Positions 53,078-60,414 of a stretch of DNA of 64,000 nucleotides are shown one piece after another. A program made the position numbers and the translations under genes. The number at the start of each line of letters is the position of its first letter. Position 1 is the first letter of the stretch. Origin of the DNA: Acidimicrobiales bacterium (GTDB lineage Bacteria; Actinomycetota; Acidimicrobiia; Acidimicrobiales; Aldehydirespiratoraceae). The notes beneath the pieces are model-generated. The model was not told where the DNA came from. It made no database searches and saw only the letters and a list, made by a program, of their open reading frames with translations. The stretch lies in assembly GCA_029247365.1 (NCBI GenBank), contig JAQWLJ010000073.1, positions 1-64,000 on the forward strand. The letters are read 5' to 3'.

Positions 53078-54139
53078 TCAGACGAACGGCGGCCTGTGCA
53101 CCACTGCGGCAAGGTCTTTGCCCCGAACGTCGATCGTCACGAACGTACCCGGTTCCAACGGCCGGTCGAGGAATGCAAGCGCGATGCCCTGTTCGCGAAC
53201 CGGTGAGAAGTTGCCACTGCTGATCGCGCCGATCTCGGAACCGTCGAGCATGACCGCCTGACCTTCGCGGGGTGGACGTCGCCCGTCCACGACGAGGCCA
53301 TGTAGATGTTTCGGTACACCCGCCACCGCCTCGGCCTCGAGGGCGGCCCTCCCTTGAAACTCGCCCTTACCCATCCGGACGACCCAGTTGAGTCCAGCCT
53401 GCGCTGGGGTGATCCCCGGGCCGAGTTCATGGCCGTGGAGTGGAAGCCCGGCCTCGAGACGCAGCGTGTCACGGGCGCCGAGGCCAGCAGGTTCGACACC
53501 CGCCGCCACGACAGCGTCCCACACGACGTGCGCCGCCGCCGCAGGCACGGCGATCTCGACGCCATCCTCACCCGTGTAACCGGTACCGGCAACGAGCACC
53601 TCGACGTCTGCGATCGTGGCAAAGCCGACTCGGAACCGGCCAACAGCACTGACTGTTGGTGCGATGGCCTCGAGTCGAGCCCGAGCATCGGGACCCTGCA
53701 CGGCGAGCACAGCGCGAGACGAGGTGACGTCAGCCATCTCGAGGTCGGCACCACTCAGCGCATCGGCGACGCGGTCGGTGTTGGATGCGTTGGGCATGAC
53801 GTCGAACCGGTTGGGCTCGACCCACCACACGATTATGTCGTCGAGCACCGAACCGTCAGCGGGGTCGAGGAGATGGGTGTACTGCGCCCGTCCGGGTTCG
53901 ATACGAGTGAGATCATTAGTGAACGCCGCCTGCAGCGCGCCAAACGCGCCGTCACCCACTACTCGAAGGGTGCCGAGGTGTGAGACATCGAACACAACCG
54001 CACCGCTACGGCACGCCATGTGTTCGGCGATCGTCCCGCCGCTGTAGTTGAGCGGCATGTCCCAGCCCCCGAATGGGACGAGCTTCGCGCCGAGGTCAAG
54101 GTGAGCGTCGTAGAGCGGGGACCGCCGCTCAGGCGGCAT
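53078..54139 (-). CDS. gcvT: Aminomethyltransferase (glycine cleavage T-protein)
   Basis: Transfers the methylene group from aminomethyl-lipoyl-GcvH to tetrahydrofolate, releasing ammonia. The 353-residue product has PLYDAHLDLGAKLVPFGGWDMP, SGAVVFDVSHLG, the catalytic-region ASNTDRV, GYTGEDGVEI, LGARDTLRLEAGLPLHGHEL and GKGEFQGRAAL. I choose the ATG at 54139, which overlaps the upstream gene by 11 nt, as the start closest to the family N-terminus. It is the tail of the run headed by gcvH. No own promoter is apparent. Confidence 0.95.
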   Translation of the reverse strand: MPPERRSPLYDAHLDLGAKLVPFGGWDMPLNYSGGTIAEHMACRSGAVVFDVSHLGTLRVVGDGAFGALQAAFTNDLTRIEPGRAQYTHLLDPADGSVLDDIIVWWVEPNRFDVMPNASNTDRVADALSGADLEMADVTSSRAVLAVQGPDARARLEAIAPTVSAVGRFRVGFATIADVEVLVAGTGYTGEDGVEIAVPAAAAHVVWDAVVAAGVEPAGLGARDTLRLEAGLPLHGHELGPGITPAQAGLNWVVRMGKGEFQGRAALEAEAVAGVPKHLHGLVVDGRRPPREGQAVMLDGSEIGAISSGNFSPVREQGIALAFLDRPLEPGTFVTIDVRGKDLAAVVHRPPFV

Positions 54140-54458
54140 CGGCGAGGCCGAGTCCGTACTTGGAGCCGAGGGCCTCGATATCACGGCGGTACAGCAGCTT
54201 CACCCGCACCTCAGGGTGGACCTCAGCCATGCGACGAAGCTTGCGATTCTTCTTGGTCACAAGCGGTTGACGCATGGTGGTCAACTCGACATAGGTGCCG
54301 AAATCAGGCAGGTAGAAGTCGGGCGTGAACGCCTCAGTCACGTTGCCGTCGGAGTCAGTTTCGAGCACAAACGTGGTCGGCTCGTACTCGAAGCGAATGC
54401 CGTAGCCAGTCAGAAGTCCAGCGACCTGGGCTTCCGACTCGTGCGCGAAGTCTTCCAT
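54129..54458 (-). CDS. Small protein with PD-(D/E)xK nuclease-like pattern
   Basis: 109 residues. The sequence EAQVAGLLTGYGIRFEYEP, then TPDFYLPDFGTYVELTTMRQ, then KKNRKLRRMAEVHPEVRVKLLYR follows the helix-strand-PDF-strand-E-x-(T/K) layout of restriction-endonuclease-like folds. The usual Lys of ExK is Thr here (ELTT), so nuclease activity is doubtful. It lies 9 nt downstream of the MerR gene and overlaps gcvT by 11 nt, so it is co-translated with gcvT. Role unknown; the fold call is by pattern only. Confidence 0.65.
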   Translation of the reverse strand: MEDFAHESEAQVAGLLTGYGIRFEYEPTTFVLETDSDGNVTEAFTPDFYLPDFGTYVELTTMRQPLVTKKNRKLRRMAEVHPEVRVKLLYRRDIEALGSKYGLGLADAA

Positions 54459-54467
54459 ATGCAGGTT

Positions 54468-54932
54468 TTAGTTCTCACCGACCACTCGGTGGGTGATGAC
54501 CTGATTGGCGAACTCGGGATAGAACGAGACAATGCGGGCATCAACCTGTTCCTTGACGCCGGAGAGCGGCAAGACGTTCAGGACACCTTGGCCGTTCTGC
54601 AGCAGGTCGATGAGTTCTTCACCGGTGTTGACAAGCACCGAGTTGGACCCGTCGATGACGAGGTTCGCGGATGCGACGTCCTCGCCAAGCTGGTTTCGCA
54701 TGTAGGCAAACACCTTGCGCACCTGCTCGAGGCGTATGCCCGCATCGAGCAGGCTCTTGATGACCTTCAGCTCGAGGAGATCGCGGTAGCTGTATTGGCG
54801 CCGACTGCCGCTCCCCGTCGCCTCGGTCATCGACGGCTTTACGAGATCGGTACGCGCCCAGTAGTCAAGCTGGCGGTACGTGATATCGACGATCTCGGCT
54901 GTTCGCTTGCCGGAGAAACCCTGCTCGGTCAT
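54468..54932 (-). CDS. MerR-family transcriptional regulator (Rv1830-like position)
   Basis: 154 residues with an N-terminal winged helix (KRTAEIVDITYRQLDYWARTDLV, then SRRQYSYRDLLELKVIKSLLDAGI) and a C-terminal domain of about 75 residues with VIDGSNSVLVNTGEELIDLL. In mycobacteria one of two MerR genes flanks the DUF151 nuclease in the same order. It has its own strong promoter (TTGTCA-N17-TAATTT) and a GGGAG ribosome site. Targets unknown. Confidence 0.88.
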   Translation of the reverse strand: MTEQGFSGKRTAEIVDITYRQLDYWARTDLVKPSMTEATGSGSRRQYSYRDLLELKVIKSLLDAGIRLEQVRKVFAYMRNQLGEDVASANLVIDGSNSVLVNTGEELIDLLQNGQGVLNVLPLSGVKEQVDARIVSFYPEFANQVITHRVVGEN

Positions 54933-54962
54933 CTACAACTCCCTACCTAACCGACACCGACG

Positions 54963-54991
54963 AAATTACGCCGATGTGACGCCGTTGACAA
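54963..54991 (-). promoter_or_regulatory. Promoter TTGTCA-17-TAATTT of the MerR-nuclease-gcvT unit
   Basis: On the minus strand TTGTCA (54986-54991) and TAATTT (54963-54968) are separated by exactly 17 nt. The leader of about 25 nt contains GGGAG 6 nt before the ATG at 54932. It is the best sigma-70-type promoter in the window, and would let gcvT be expressed apart from gcvH. Confidence 0.65.
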
Positions 54992-55022
54992 TAGGGAACC
55001 CATCGAGCGCGGTCAACGACCC

Positions 55023-55044
55023 TTCGCGCGAATATTCGCGCGAA
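55023..55044. promoter_or_regulatory. 22-bp perfect palindrome upstream of the MerR gene
   Basis: TTCGCGCGAAT is followed directly by its reverse complement ATTCGCGCGAA, with a further GCGCGCGAA copy next to it. It lies between the DUF151 stop and the MerR promoter, about 32 nt upstream of the -35. It could be a regulator site or the terminator of the upstream unit; no T-tract follows. Confidence 0.45.
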
Positions 55045-55053
55045 GCGCGCGAA

Positions 55054-55545
55054 CTAGTCGGCGAAGTCGTCGGGAGAGATCGTGTCGAGGAAGTCTTTGA
55101 ACTCCTCGACGACCTCTTCGGGCTCATCGCCATCGGGCTCGGCACCCTCGGTGTAGCCGACCTGATCGACCACCTGGTCAGATGCGTAAATCGGCGTGCC
55201 AGTGCGGGCTGCGATCGCGAGGGCATCAGACGAACGACTCGACACCACCGTGCGTTCACCGTCGCGAACAAGGTGGAGTTCAGCGTAAAATGTCTTGTCA
55301 CGCAGCTCACTCAGGACGACTCGGTCGAGGTCGACGGCGAGGGACTCGAGAAGGTCACGAATCAAGTCGTGCGTCATCGGACGTGGCGTCGCCACCCCGT
55401 CGAGAGCGAGAGCAATAGCCGTCGCCTCCGGTGCACCGATAAAAATCGGCACCGTGCGGCCCGCGCCCGAACGCTCGCGCAGCAGCACCATCGGCGCGTT
55501 AGCGGGCATCTCGACCCGGACTCCGAGAAGATCCATCTCCTGCAT
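55054..55545 (-). CDS. Bifunctional nuclease family protein (DUF151)
   Basis: 163 residues with the DUF151 core: MDLLGVRVEMP, VPIFIGAPEATAIALALDG, RPMTHDLIRDLLESL, TFYAELHLVRDGERTVVSSRSSDALAIAARTGTPIY. Family members have been described as having RNase/DNase activity. A C-terminal acidic extension (EGAEPDGDEPEEVVEEFKDFL) follows. It matches Rv1829 in the mycobacterial gcvH-garA-merR-DUF151-merR order; here hpt is inserted just upstream, 9 nt away. Confidence 0.9.
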   Translation of the reverse strand: MQEMDLLGVRVEMPANAPMVLLRERSGAGRTVPIFIGAPEATAIALALDGVATPRPMTHDLIRDLLESLAVDLDRVVLSELRDKTFYAELHLVRDGERTVVSSRSSDALAIAARTGTPIYASDQVVDQVGYTEGAEPDGDEPEEVVEEFKDFLDTISPDDFAD

Positions 55546-55554
55546 AGCCCCACC

Positions 55555-56112
55555 CTAGGCGCAGTAGAGGGCCTCCACGTACGCGTCTGGGTCGGCACTG
55601 AGCACGTTGAGGTCCGCCGCCGCGACACACTTCACGTTGCGGTAACGGCCCTCAAAGTCAAGTCCGTAACCGATCACGAACCGATCCTCGATCTGCAGAC
55701 CGGTATGGCCGATATCGACAGGAACAACCCGGCGCGCAGGCCGATCGATCAGGGTGCACAGTGCGAGCGACTCCGGTGCACGGCGGGCGAACTCACCAAG
55801 CAGGAACGCCGACGTGAGACCGGTGTCCACGATGTCTTCGACGATCACCACCTGCCGACCTTCGAGGTTGGTCAATGCATCCATCACGAACCGAACCCGA
55901 CCGGTTCCCGGGGTGTACGGACTGAGGGACACGAAGTCGACCGTGGCGCGAATGGTCATCGCCCGCACCAGGTCGGCGAGAAACGGCACACTGCCTCGCA
56001 ACACGGCGACCATCACAACACCGTCGTCGTATGTTTCGGAGAGTTCGGCTGCAAGGCGGTCGACGACCGCTCGCACGTCCGCCTCGTTGAGCAGGATCTC
56101 GGGTTGCGCCAT
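55555..56112 (-). CDS. hpt: Hypoxanthine(-guanine) phosphoribosyltransferase
   Basis: Salvages hypoxanthine and guanine with PRPP. The 185-residue product has VAVLRGSVPFLADLVR (PPi loop), VDFVSLSPY, the PRPP-binding motif VIVEDIVDTGLT and the DRFVIGYGLDFEGRYRN segment for base binding. Length and motifs are those of bacterial Hpt. The ATG at 56112 lies 1 nt from the stop of the MerR gene, so translation is coupled. Its insertion in the GarA-MerR-DUF151 cluster is different from mycobacteria. Confidence 0.93.
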   Translation of the reverse strand: MAQPEILLNEADVRAVVDRLAAELSETYDDGVVMVAVLRGSVPFLADLVRAMTIRATVDFVSLSPYTPGTGRVRFVMDALTNLEGRQVVIVEDIVDTGLTSAFLLGEFARRAPESLALCTLIDRPARRVVPVDIGHTGLQIEDRFVIGYGLDFEGRYRNVKCVAAADLNVLSADPDAYVEALYCA

Positions 56113-56113
56113 C

Positions 56114-56980
56114 TCAGCTCTCGATTTCGAGCCCGAGTGCCCGACGCACGAGTGAACGGCGGATGGCCTCTCCCTCCGCAACCAGAAGAGCGAGTTCGAC
56201 GCGCGCGTTTGCTGCAGCCGATCCGCCCTTGGTGAGCCCCGCCCCTCGGAGTTGGTGGAGCATGCCGATCTCGCGATCGGCGGCGACCTTGTACATCCGG
56301 AGATGACGCAACTCCATGCCACTCTTCTGGAAGACGATTGCAGCCTTCGCCACCAGGATCGCCTCGTGATCGAAGCGCATGCCATCGACGGTCTGAGTTC
56401 CCTCGATGAGACCCATCTTCTCAAGCTCGGCCACCGTGCCGAGGTCAGCACCGGAAGCACCGGCAAGCTCTGCGGCGGTAAGGGCGATCGATCCGAAGCC
56501 GCCCGACGGAGCTGACGCAGGTGTTCGAGTGATGGCCGACGTGGAGATGGGCTGAGGCTCGCCGTCGGTGTCGGTCGCCGAACTGTCACTGGGATCTTCG
56601 ATTGTGCCTATCTGCGGGCCACCGGCGTCGGGTTGGTCAAAAAGCTCGGGGTCCGGTTCGCGCTCAGCAAAGAGCGACGGTTCGGGCAGTGGCAAGCTGT
56701 CGAGCCGCTCACCGATATCGGCAACCGGGTCGAACCCTTCCTCGGCAACACGACGCTTGATCGCCTTGAGCGGAAGGAAATTGTCACGCTGTTGGGTGAG
56801 AATCCACCGGAGCCGATCGATGTCGCCCTGGGAGAATTTTCGGTAGCCCGACGGAGTCCGTTCGGGCTCGATCAGGCCTTGGCTCTCAAGATAACGAATC
56901 TTCGAAATGGTGACGTCGGGATGCTCTTCCTTCAAGAGAGAGAGCACTTCTCCGATCGCGTGATGCGAACCGTCAGCCAT
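56114..56980 (-). CDS. MerR-family transcriptional regulator (Rv1828-like position)
   Basis: 288 residues. An N-terminal MerR winged helix (IGEVLSLLKEEHPDVTISKIRYLESQGLI...SGYRKFSQGDIDRLRWIL) is followed by a long disordered Pro/Ser/Asp-rich linker (about 95-160) and a second helical domain resembling a degenerate winged helix (LTAAELAGASGADLGTVAELEKMGLIE). AAGGAG lies 6 nt before the ATG at 56980. Directly downstream of the FHA gene, as Rv1828 is of garA. Targets unknown. Confidence 0.9.
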   Translation of the reverse strand: MADGSHHAIGEVLSLLKEEHPDVTISKIRYLESQGLIEPERTPSGYRKFSQGDIDRLRWILTQQRDNFLPLKAIKRRVAEEGFDPVADIGERLDSLPLPEPSLFAEREPDPELFDQPDAGGPQIGTIEDPSDSSATDTDGEPQPISTSAITRTPASAPSGGFGSIALTAAELAGASGADLGTVAELEKMGLIEGTQTVDGMRFDHEAILVAKAAIVFQKSGMELRHLRMYKVAADREIGMLHQLRGAGLTKGGSAAANARVELALLVAEGEAIRRSLVRRALGLEIES

Positions 56981-56991
56981 CAAGAACTCCT

Positions 56992-57462
56992 TCAGACCTC
57001 GCCGGTGCCGTGAACGAACACGAGCTTGAACTTGCCGACCTGCATCTCGTCACCGTCATCGAGTTCGGTTTCTTCGGTGCGCTCGCGGTTGACATAGGTG
57101 CCGTTGAGCGACCCGACATCGGTGACCCAGTATCGAGCGCCATCACGACGGACCTCGGCATGGCGGCGCGAGACGGTGATGTCGTCGAGGAAGATATCGC
57201 TCTTGGGGTGACGACCGAGGCTCGTGACGTCCTGATCGAGGGCGTAGCGAGCGCCCGTTTTGGAACCCTGAACCACGACGAAAAGTCCTTCATGCGGGCC
57301 GAAGGCAGACCGGTCGACCCCGGCGAGGTCGGCCGGGTCGACCACCACTGCCGGTGTCTCGGTCGTGACGTTGTCGAAACGCAGGTCGCTCCCGCACGAC
57401 GAACAGAAACTGGTACCTGCGGCGTTGACATGACTACACGCGGGGCAAACGCGAGCAGACAT
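56992..57462 (-). CDS. garA: FHA-domain protein, GarA/OdhI-like, with N-terminal zinc ribbon
   Basis: 156 residues. The FHA domain (about 55-150) has ALDQDVTSLGRHPKSDIFLDD, VSRRHAEVRR and GSLNGTYVNRERTEET, closely matching GarA/OdhI, which bind and inhibit 2-oxoglutarate dehydrogenase until phosphorylated by Ser/Thr kinases. Two features differ: a zinc ribbon (CPACSHVNAAGTSFCSSCG, residues 6-24) precedes it, and the phospho-acceptor motif ETTS(V) of GarA is here TTETPAVVV (about 33-41). The gene follows gcvH with a one-base overlap, as in mycobacteria. Confidence 0.88.
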   Translation of the reverse strand: MSARVCPACSHVNAAGTSFCSSCGSDLRFDNVTTETPAVVVDPADLAGVDRSAFGPHEGLFVVVQGSKTGARYALDQDVTSLGRHPKSDIFLDDITVSRRHAEVRRDGARYWVTDVGSLNGTYVNRERTEETELDDGDEMQVGKFKLVFVHGTGEV

Positions 57463-57842
57463 CAGCTCTCCGTCAGTGCCCTGTAGGCCGACGCGTCAAG
57501 GAGGCCGTCGAGTTCGGAGGCATCGCCGATCGTGATGGTGCAGATCCAACCCTCACCGTATGGATCGCTGTTGAGTTTCTCGGGCTCATCCCCGAGTTCG
57601 TCATTGACCGAAGCGACCGCGCCGCTGATCGGCGCATAGAGCTCGGAAACCGACTTGGTTGATTCGACCTCGCCGAACGTGCCACCGGCCGTCACCGCCG
57701 CGCTCAGCTCAGGCAGGTCGACGTAGACGACATCACCCAAAGCATCTTGGGCATAGTCAGTGATGCCAACAGTGGCGATATCGCCGTCGACGCGGACCCA
57801 TTCGTGATCCGAGGAGTAGCGCAATCCCTCAGGCGTGTTCAT
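57462..57842 (-). CDS. gcvH: Glycine cleavage system H protein
   Basis: Lipoyl carrier that shuttles the aminomethyl group between GcvP, GcvT and the L-protein. The 126-residue product has YSSDHEWVRVDGDIATVGIT, GDVVYVDLP, the lipoylation site GEVESTKSVSELYAP (Lys63) and the conserved DPYGEGWI. TAGGTT lies 7 nt before the ATG at 57842, giving a leaderless start and the promoter for the minus-strand run that ends in gcvT. Unlike gcvP it has no riboswitch. Confidence 0.96.
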   Translation of the reverse strand: MNTPEGLRYSSDHEWVRVDGDIATVGITDYAQDALGDVVYVDLPELSAAVTAGGTFGEVESTKSVSELYAPISGAVASVNDELGDEPEKLNSDPYGEGWICTITIGDASELDGLLDASAYRALTES

Positions 57843-57849
57843 AGGCGCG

Positions 57850-57855
57850 AACCTA
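57850..57855 (-). promoter_or_regulatory. -10 hexamer TAGGTT of gcvH (leaderless)
   Basis: TAGGTT on the minus strand, 7 nt (CGCGCCT) before the ATG at 57842. Confidence 0.5.
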
Positions 57856-57894
57856 ACGCATCGCGAACCGCTCAGCCGGTTACCTCCGTTCGGG

Positions 57895-58101
57895 TTAGCC
57901 GGGAACGAGTTGCTCGATGCGGCATCGGTACTCGATGGCCAGTTGGCCCGCATGATCGACGGCCGCGCTTGCGACGATGGCCCAAGCCAGCAGCCCTCCG
58001 GCACCGGCGAGGACGAGCGGCCACTCGTGGTCGTGGTAAACCCACACGCCGTCGACGAGTCCGGCCAGTCGCTCCGCCGACTCCTCGACGAAGGAGCGCA
58101 T
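57895..58101 (-). CDS. Small single-pass membrane protein (68 aa)
   Basis: 68 residues: a charged amphipathic start (MRSFVEESAERLAGLVDGV), one transmembrane helix (about 29-47, LVLAGAGGLLAWAIVASAA), and a short tail. AGGGGGG lies before the ATG. Codon usage fits. No family recognised. It lies upstream of the gcvH promoter on the same strand. Confidence 0.5.
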   Translation of the reverse strand: MRSFVEESAERLAGLVDGVWVYHDHEWPLVLAGAGGLLAWAIVASAAVDHAGQLAIEYRCRIEQLVPG

Positions 58102-58272
58102 GAACCCCCCTCGTCTGCTTCCCTCGGGTGACGATCAGCTCCACCGAGAGTTGGGCGTTGAGCGTTACGTACATCACGCATTCGAGCGTGCAAACCGATT
58201 GACCACAGTCCCTGCTCATCCTGACAACGTCACCGGACTCAGGAGTCGCCCTCTTGACCATCGCAAGATGCG

Positions 58273-58560
58273 CTACGAGTTGATCATGGACTCCATCGCA
58301 ATCGTCGCAATTACACACGTTTTGGTCTCCCTGCCGACCACTGCACCTTCGCCGGCAGTCCCTCGGAGCGTCGCCTCGACCGCGTCGATCACCACCACGC
58401 CGTGTTCGGAAATATCGCCAAACCGGTGGCGGGCGTGTTTGGCACGGAATGCGACGGTGGCGATGATCTCGTGACAACTCTCTTGCGTCAGTGGATCACT
58501 GATGTGGTCAATCCTTACCCGGCGAAACCGCCACATCCCCCACTTCAGCCTGTTCGGCAT
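58273..58560 (-). CDS. Possible hypothetical protein (95 aa)
   Basis: A minus-strand frame with G/C-biased third positions and a protein-like sequence (WRFRRVRIDHISDPLTQES, ISEHGVVVIDAVEATL). No ribosome site or -10 at the usual spacing precedes the ATG, and no family is recognised. It may be real, a remnant, or chance. The gaps 58102-58272 and 58561-58627 show nothing else. Confidence 0.35.
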   Translation of the reverse strand: MPNRLKWGMWRFRRVRIDHISDPLTQESCHEIIATVAFRAKHARHRFGDISEHGVVVIDAVEATLRGTAGEGAVVGRETKTCVIATIAMESMINS

Positions 58561-58627
58561 CAGCGGCCCGAGGCGACCTCACCCACCACCAACGGTGATC
58601 ACCGCCTTACCCCGTTCACTGCACCCG

Positions 58628-59251
58628 TCAGCCCTGCTTGTCGAGTCGGCCTTCGCTCAACGCCTCGCGTGCGAGGGGCACATACTCGAACGCAGAGAGA
58701 TAGCTATAGATCAGCGACGGCACAGCGAGCAGCCATCCGGCGATGTTGAACCAGTCGGCGGTGGAGTGCGTGCTGGCTCCTGCGAGCAGGAACGGGAACG
58801 CGAAGTACAGGCCAAACGTGGCGCATTTGCCCCACCAGGTGACGTCGATACGCCGGCCCCCCATGGCGCCCAGAACCACGGCACCGATTGCCACGAGCAC
58901 TTCGCGGAACAAGGTGACGATGATCAGCCACCACGGCACTGCGCCGTCGTAGCCGATGGCCAGGATCGGGATGATCAACGACACCCGGTCGGTCAAGGGA
59001 TCGATCAGCTTGCCGAACTCGCTGACGACGTCGAATTTGCGAGCCCACCAGCCGTCGACCCAATCAGTAGCCCCAACAAGGCCCCAGAGCCAGGCTGCAG
59101 CCCACCGATCGCCCTGGTCGAACAGCAGCCAGAGAAAGACGGGCACACATCCGAGGCGAGCGAGCGAGATGAGGTTCGGGACCGTGAGGATCTTGTCCTC
59201 AAAGATGCCCTTCTGCCGCTCGCGCTGGCTGTCACCGGATTCCGTGGTCAC
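58628..59251 (-). CDS. CDP-alcohol phosphatidyltransferase (PgsA-like)
   Basis: Membrane enzyme of phospholipid synthesis that moves a phosphatidyl group from CDP-diacylglycerol to an alcohol. The 207-residue product has the signature D-G-x2-A-R-x8-G-x3-D-x3-D (from WVDGWWARKF to LIDPLTDR) and about six hydrophobic helices. Whether the acceptor is glycerol phosphate, inositol phosphate or another alcohol cannot be told. In mycobacteria pgsA2 lies near gcvH/garA in the same way. GTG start 7 nt after TAGGCT. Confidence 0.87.
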   Translation of the reverse strand: MTTESGDSQRERQKGIFEDKILTVPNLISLARLGCVPVFLWLLFDQGDRWAAAWLWGLVGATDWVDGWWARKFDVVSEFGKLIDPLTDRVSLIIPILAIGYDGAVPWWLIIVTLFREVLVAIGAVVLGAMGGRRIDVTWWGKCATFGLYFAFPFLLAGASTHSTADWFNIAGWLLAVPSLIYSYLSAFEYVPLAREALSEGRLDKQG

Positions 59252-59258
59252 GCCGACC

Positions 59259-59268
59259 AGCCTACGAT
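59259..59268. promoter_or_regulatory. Overlapping divergent -10 elements (AGCCTACGAT)
   Basis: TAGGCT on the minus strand (59259-59264) is 7 nt before the phosphatidyltransferase GTG; TACGAT on the plus strand (59263-59268) is 6 nt before the HIT gene GTG. They share the central TA, as at 23729-23738 and 50191-50200. Confidence 0.6.
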
Positions 59269-59274
59269 CCCCTT

Positions 59275-59673
59275 GTGCCCACCATCTTCACCCGCATCAT
59301 CGACGGCGAGATCCCTGGTCGTTTTGTTCACTCCGACGACGCATGCGTTGCGTTCATGGACGTCCGGCCACTTGCGCCCGGCCACGTTCTCGTCGTGCCC
59401 CGAACCGAGGTCGACCATTGGACTGATCTCGACGCCGACACTGCCGCCCATCTGATGATGGTCGCTCAGCGAATCGGACGAGCACAGCGCGATCTGCTCT
59501 CCCCTGCCCGTGTTGGCCTGATGATCGCCGGCTTCGAAGTACCCCATGTCCACGTCCACGTCGTGCCGATGAACAGCATGGGTGACCTCGACTTCAGCCG
59601 GGCTGAACCCAACCCCGACCAAGCCGACGTCGAACGCATCCACGCGGTCTTGTCCGCCGCGCTGGCGGGTTGA
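59275..59673 (+). CDS. HIT-family hydrolase
   Basis: 132-residue histidine-triad protein: FTRIIDGEIPGRFVHSDD, ALxxGHxLVVP-like PLAPGHVLVVPRTE and the active-site PHVHVHVVP triad. Such enzymes hydrolyse nucleoside phosphoramidates or dinucleotide polyphosphates. GTG start, leaderless-type. Its stop (59671-59673) directly abuts the stop of the facing SRAP gene. Confidence 0.92.
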   Translation: MPTIFTRIIDGEIPGRFVHSDDACVAFMDVRPLAPGHVLVVPRTEVDHWTDLDADTAAHLMMVAQRIGRAQRDLLSPARVGLMIAGFEVPHVHVHVVPMNSMGDLDFSRAEPNPDQADVERIHAVLSAALAG

Positions 59674-59674
59674 C

Positions 59675-60406
59675 TCATTCGTCGGTGACGGGGCCAGCGT
59701 CCTCGATCAAGGACGGCCCGTTGTTACCGACGTTGTTAACCTTGGTCGATACCGGGTGCAGGCGGATCAGTTCCGCGGGGGCTGGCACGAGGAAACCCTG
59801 AAGCGCGTTGAGGTCGTGGTTGTTGCGATCGAGCCACGCGTCCCAGGTGTCGGGCGGCAGCATGACAGGCATGCGGTCGTGCACCGGCGCGACCTTGTCG
59901 TTCGGCTCGCCGGTAATGATCGTGACGCTGTAGAGCTCGAGTGGTTCGCCGGCATCGTCGAGGCTGTTCTGGTCCTCCCAGACCTCCCACAGGCCGGCAA
60001 ACGCGAACGGAGACCCGTCGATCGTCGTCAAGTACATCGGCTGCTTTCGCTTCTGGCCCTCGACCTTCTTCCACTCATAGAAGCCGTCCGCTGGGATGAT
60101 GCAGCGCTTCTTCGCGAACGGCCGCTTGTAGGAGTTCTTTTCGTGGATGGTCTCGGCACGGGCATTGATCATCTTCGACCCGATTTTTGGATCCTTCGCC
60201 CAGAACGGCACCAACCCCCAGTGAAACGTGTCGAGTCGCCGAATTCCCTCTGCCTCGTACACGGTGTACACGCCCTGTGTCGGGGCGACGTTGTAGTTCG
60301 CAGCCTGCTTGTCGTCGCCTTCCTCAGGTGGTTCGACCATCAACTCGGCACCGAAGTACCGCGCGAGCTGATCGGGAGGTGTGGCGGAGACGTAGCGGCC
60401 GCACAT
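59675..60406 (-). CDS. SRAP/HMCES-family DNA-protein crosslink sensor
   Basis: SOS response-associated peptidase family; forms a stable thiazolidine crosslink with abasic sites in single-stranded DNA. The 243-residue product has catalytic Cys2 (MCGRY), NYNVAPTQ, WGLVPFWAKD, NARAETI, CIIPADGFYEWKK with the active Glu, and PVHDRMPVML with the active His. YedK is the E. coli counterpart. The start Met must be removed to expose Cys2. AGGGG precedes the ATG. No LexA box is seen near it. Confidence 0.94.
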   Translation of the reverse strand: MCGRYVSATPPDQLARYFGAELMVEPPEEGDDKQAANYNVAPTQGVYTVYEAEGIRRLDTFHWGLVPFWAKDPKIGSKMINARAETIHEKNSYKRPFAKKRCIIPADGFYEWKKVEGQKRKQPMYLTTIDGSPFAFAGLWEVWEDQNSLDDAGEPLELYSVTIITGEPNDKVAPVHDRMPVMLPPDTWDAWLDRNNHDLNALQGFLVPAPAELIRLHPVSTKVNNVGNNGPSLIEDAGPVTDE

Positions 60407-60414
60407 GGGGACCC

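Noticed and set aside
55558-56589. 344-residue version of Hpt
   Set aside because: The first 159 residues are out-of-frame MerR sequence; the ATG at 56112 gives the usual Hpt length.
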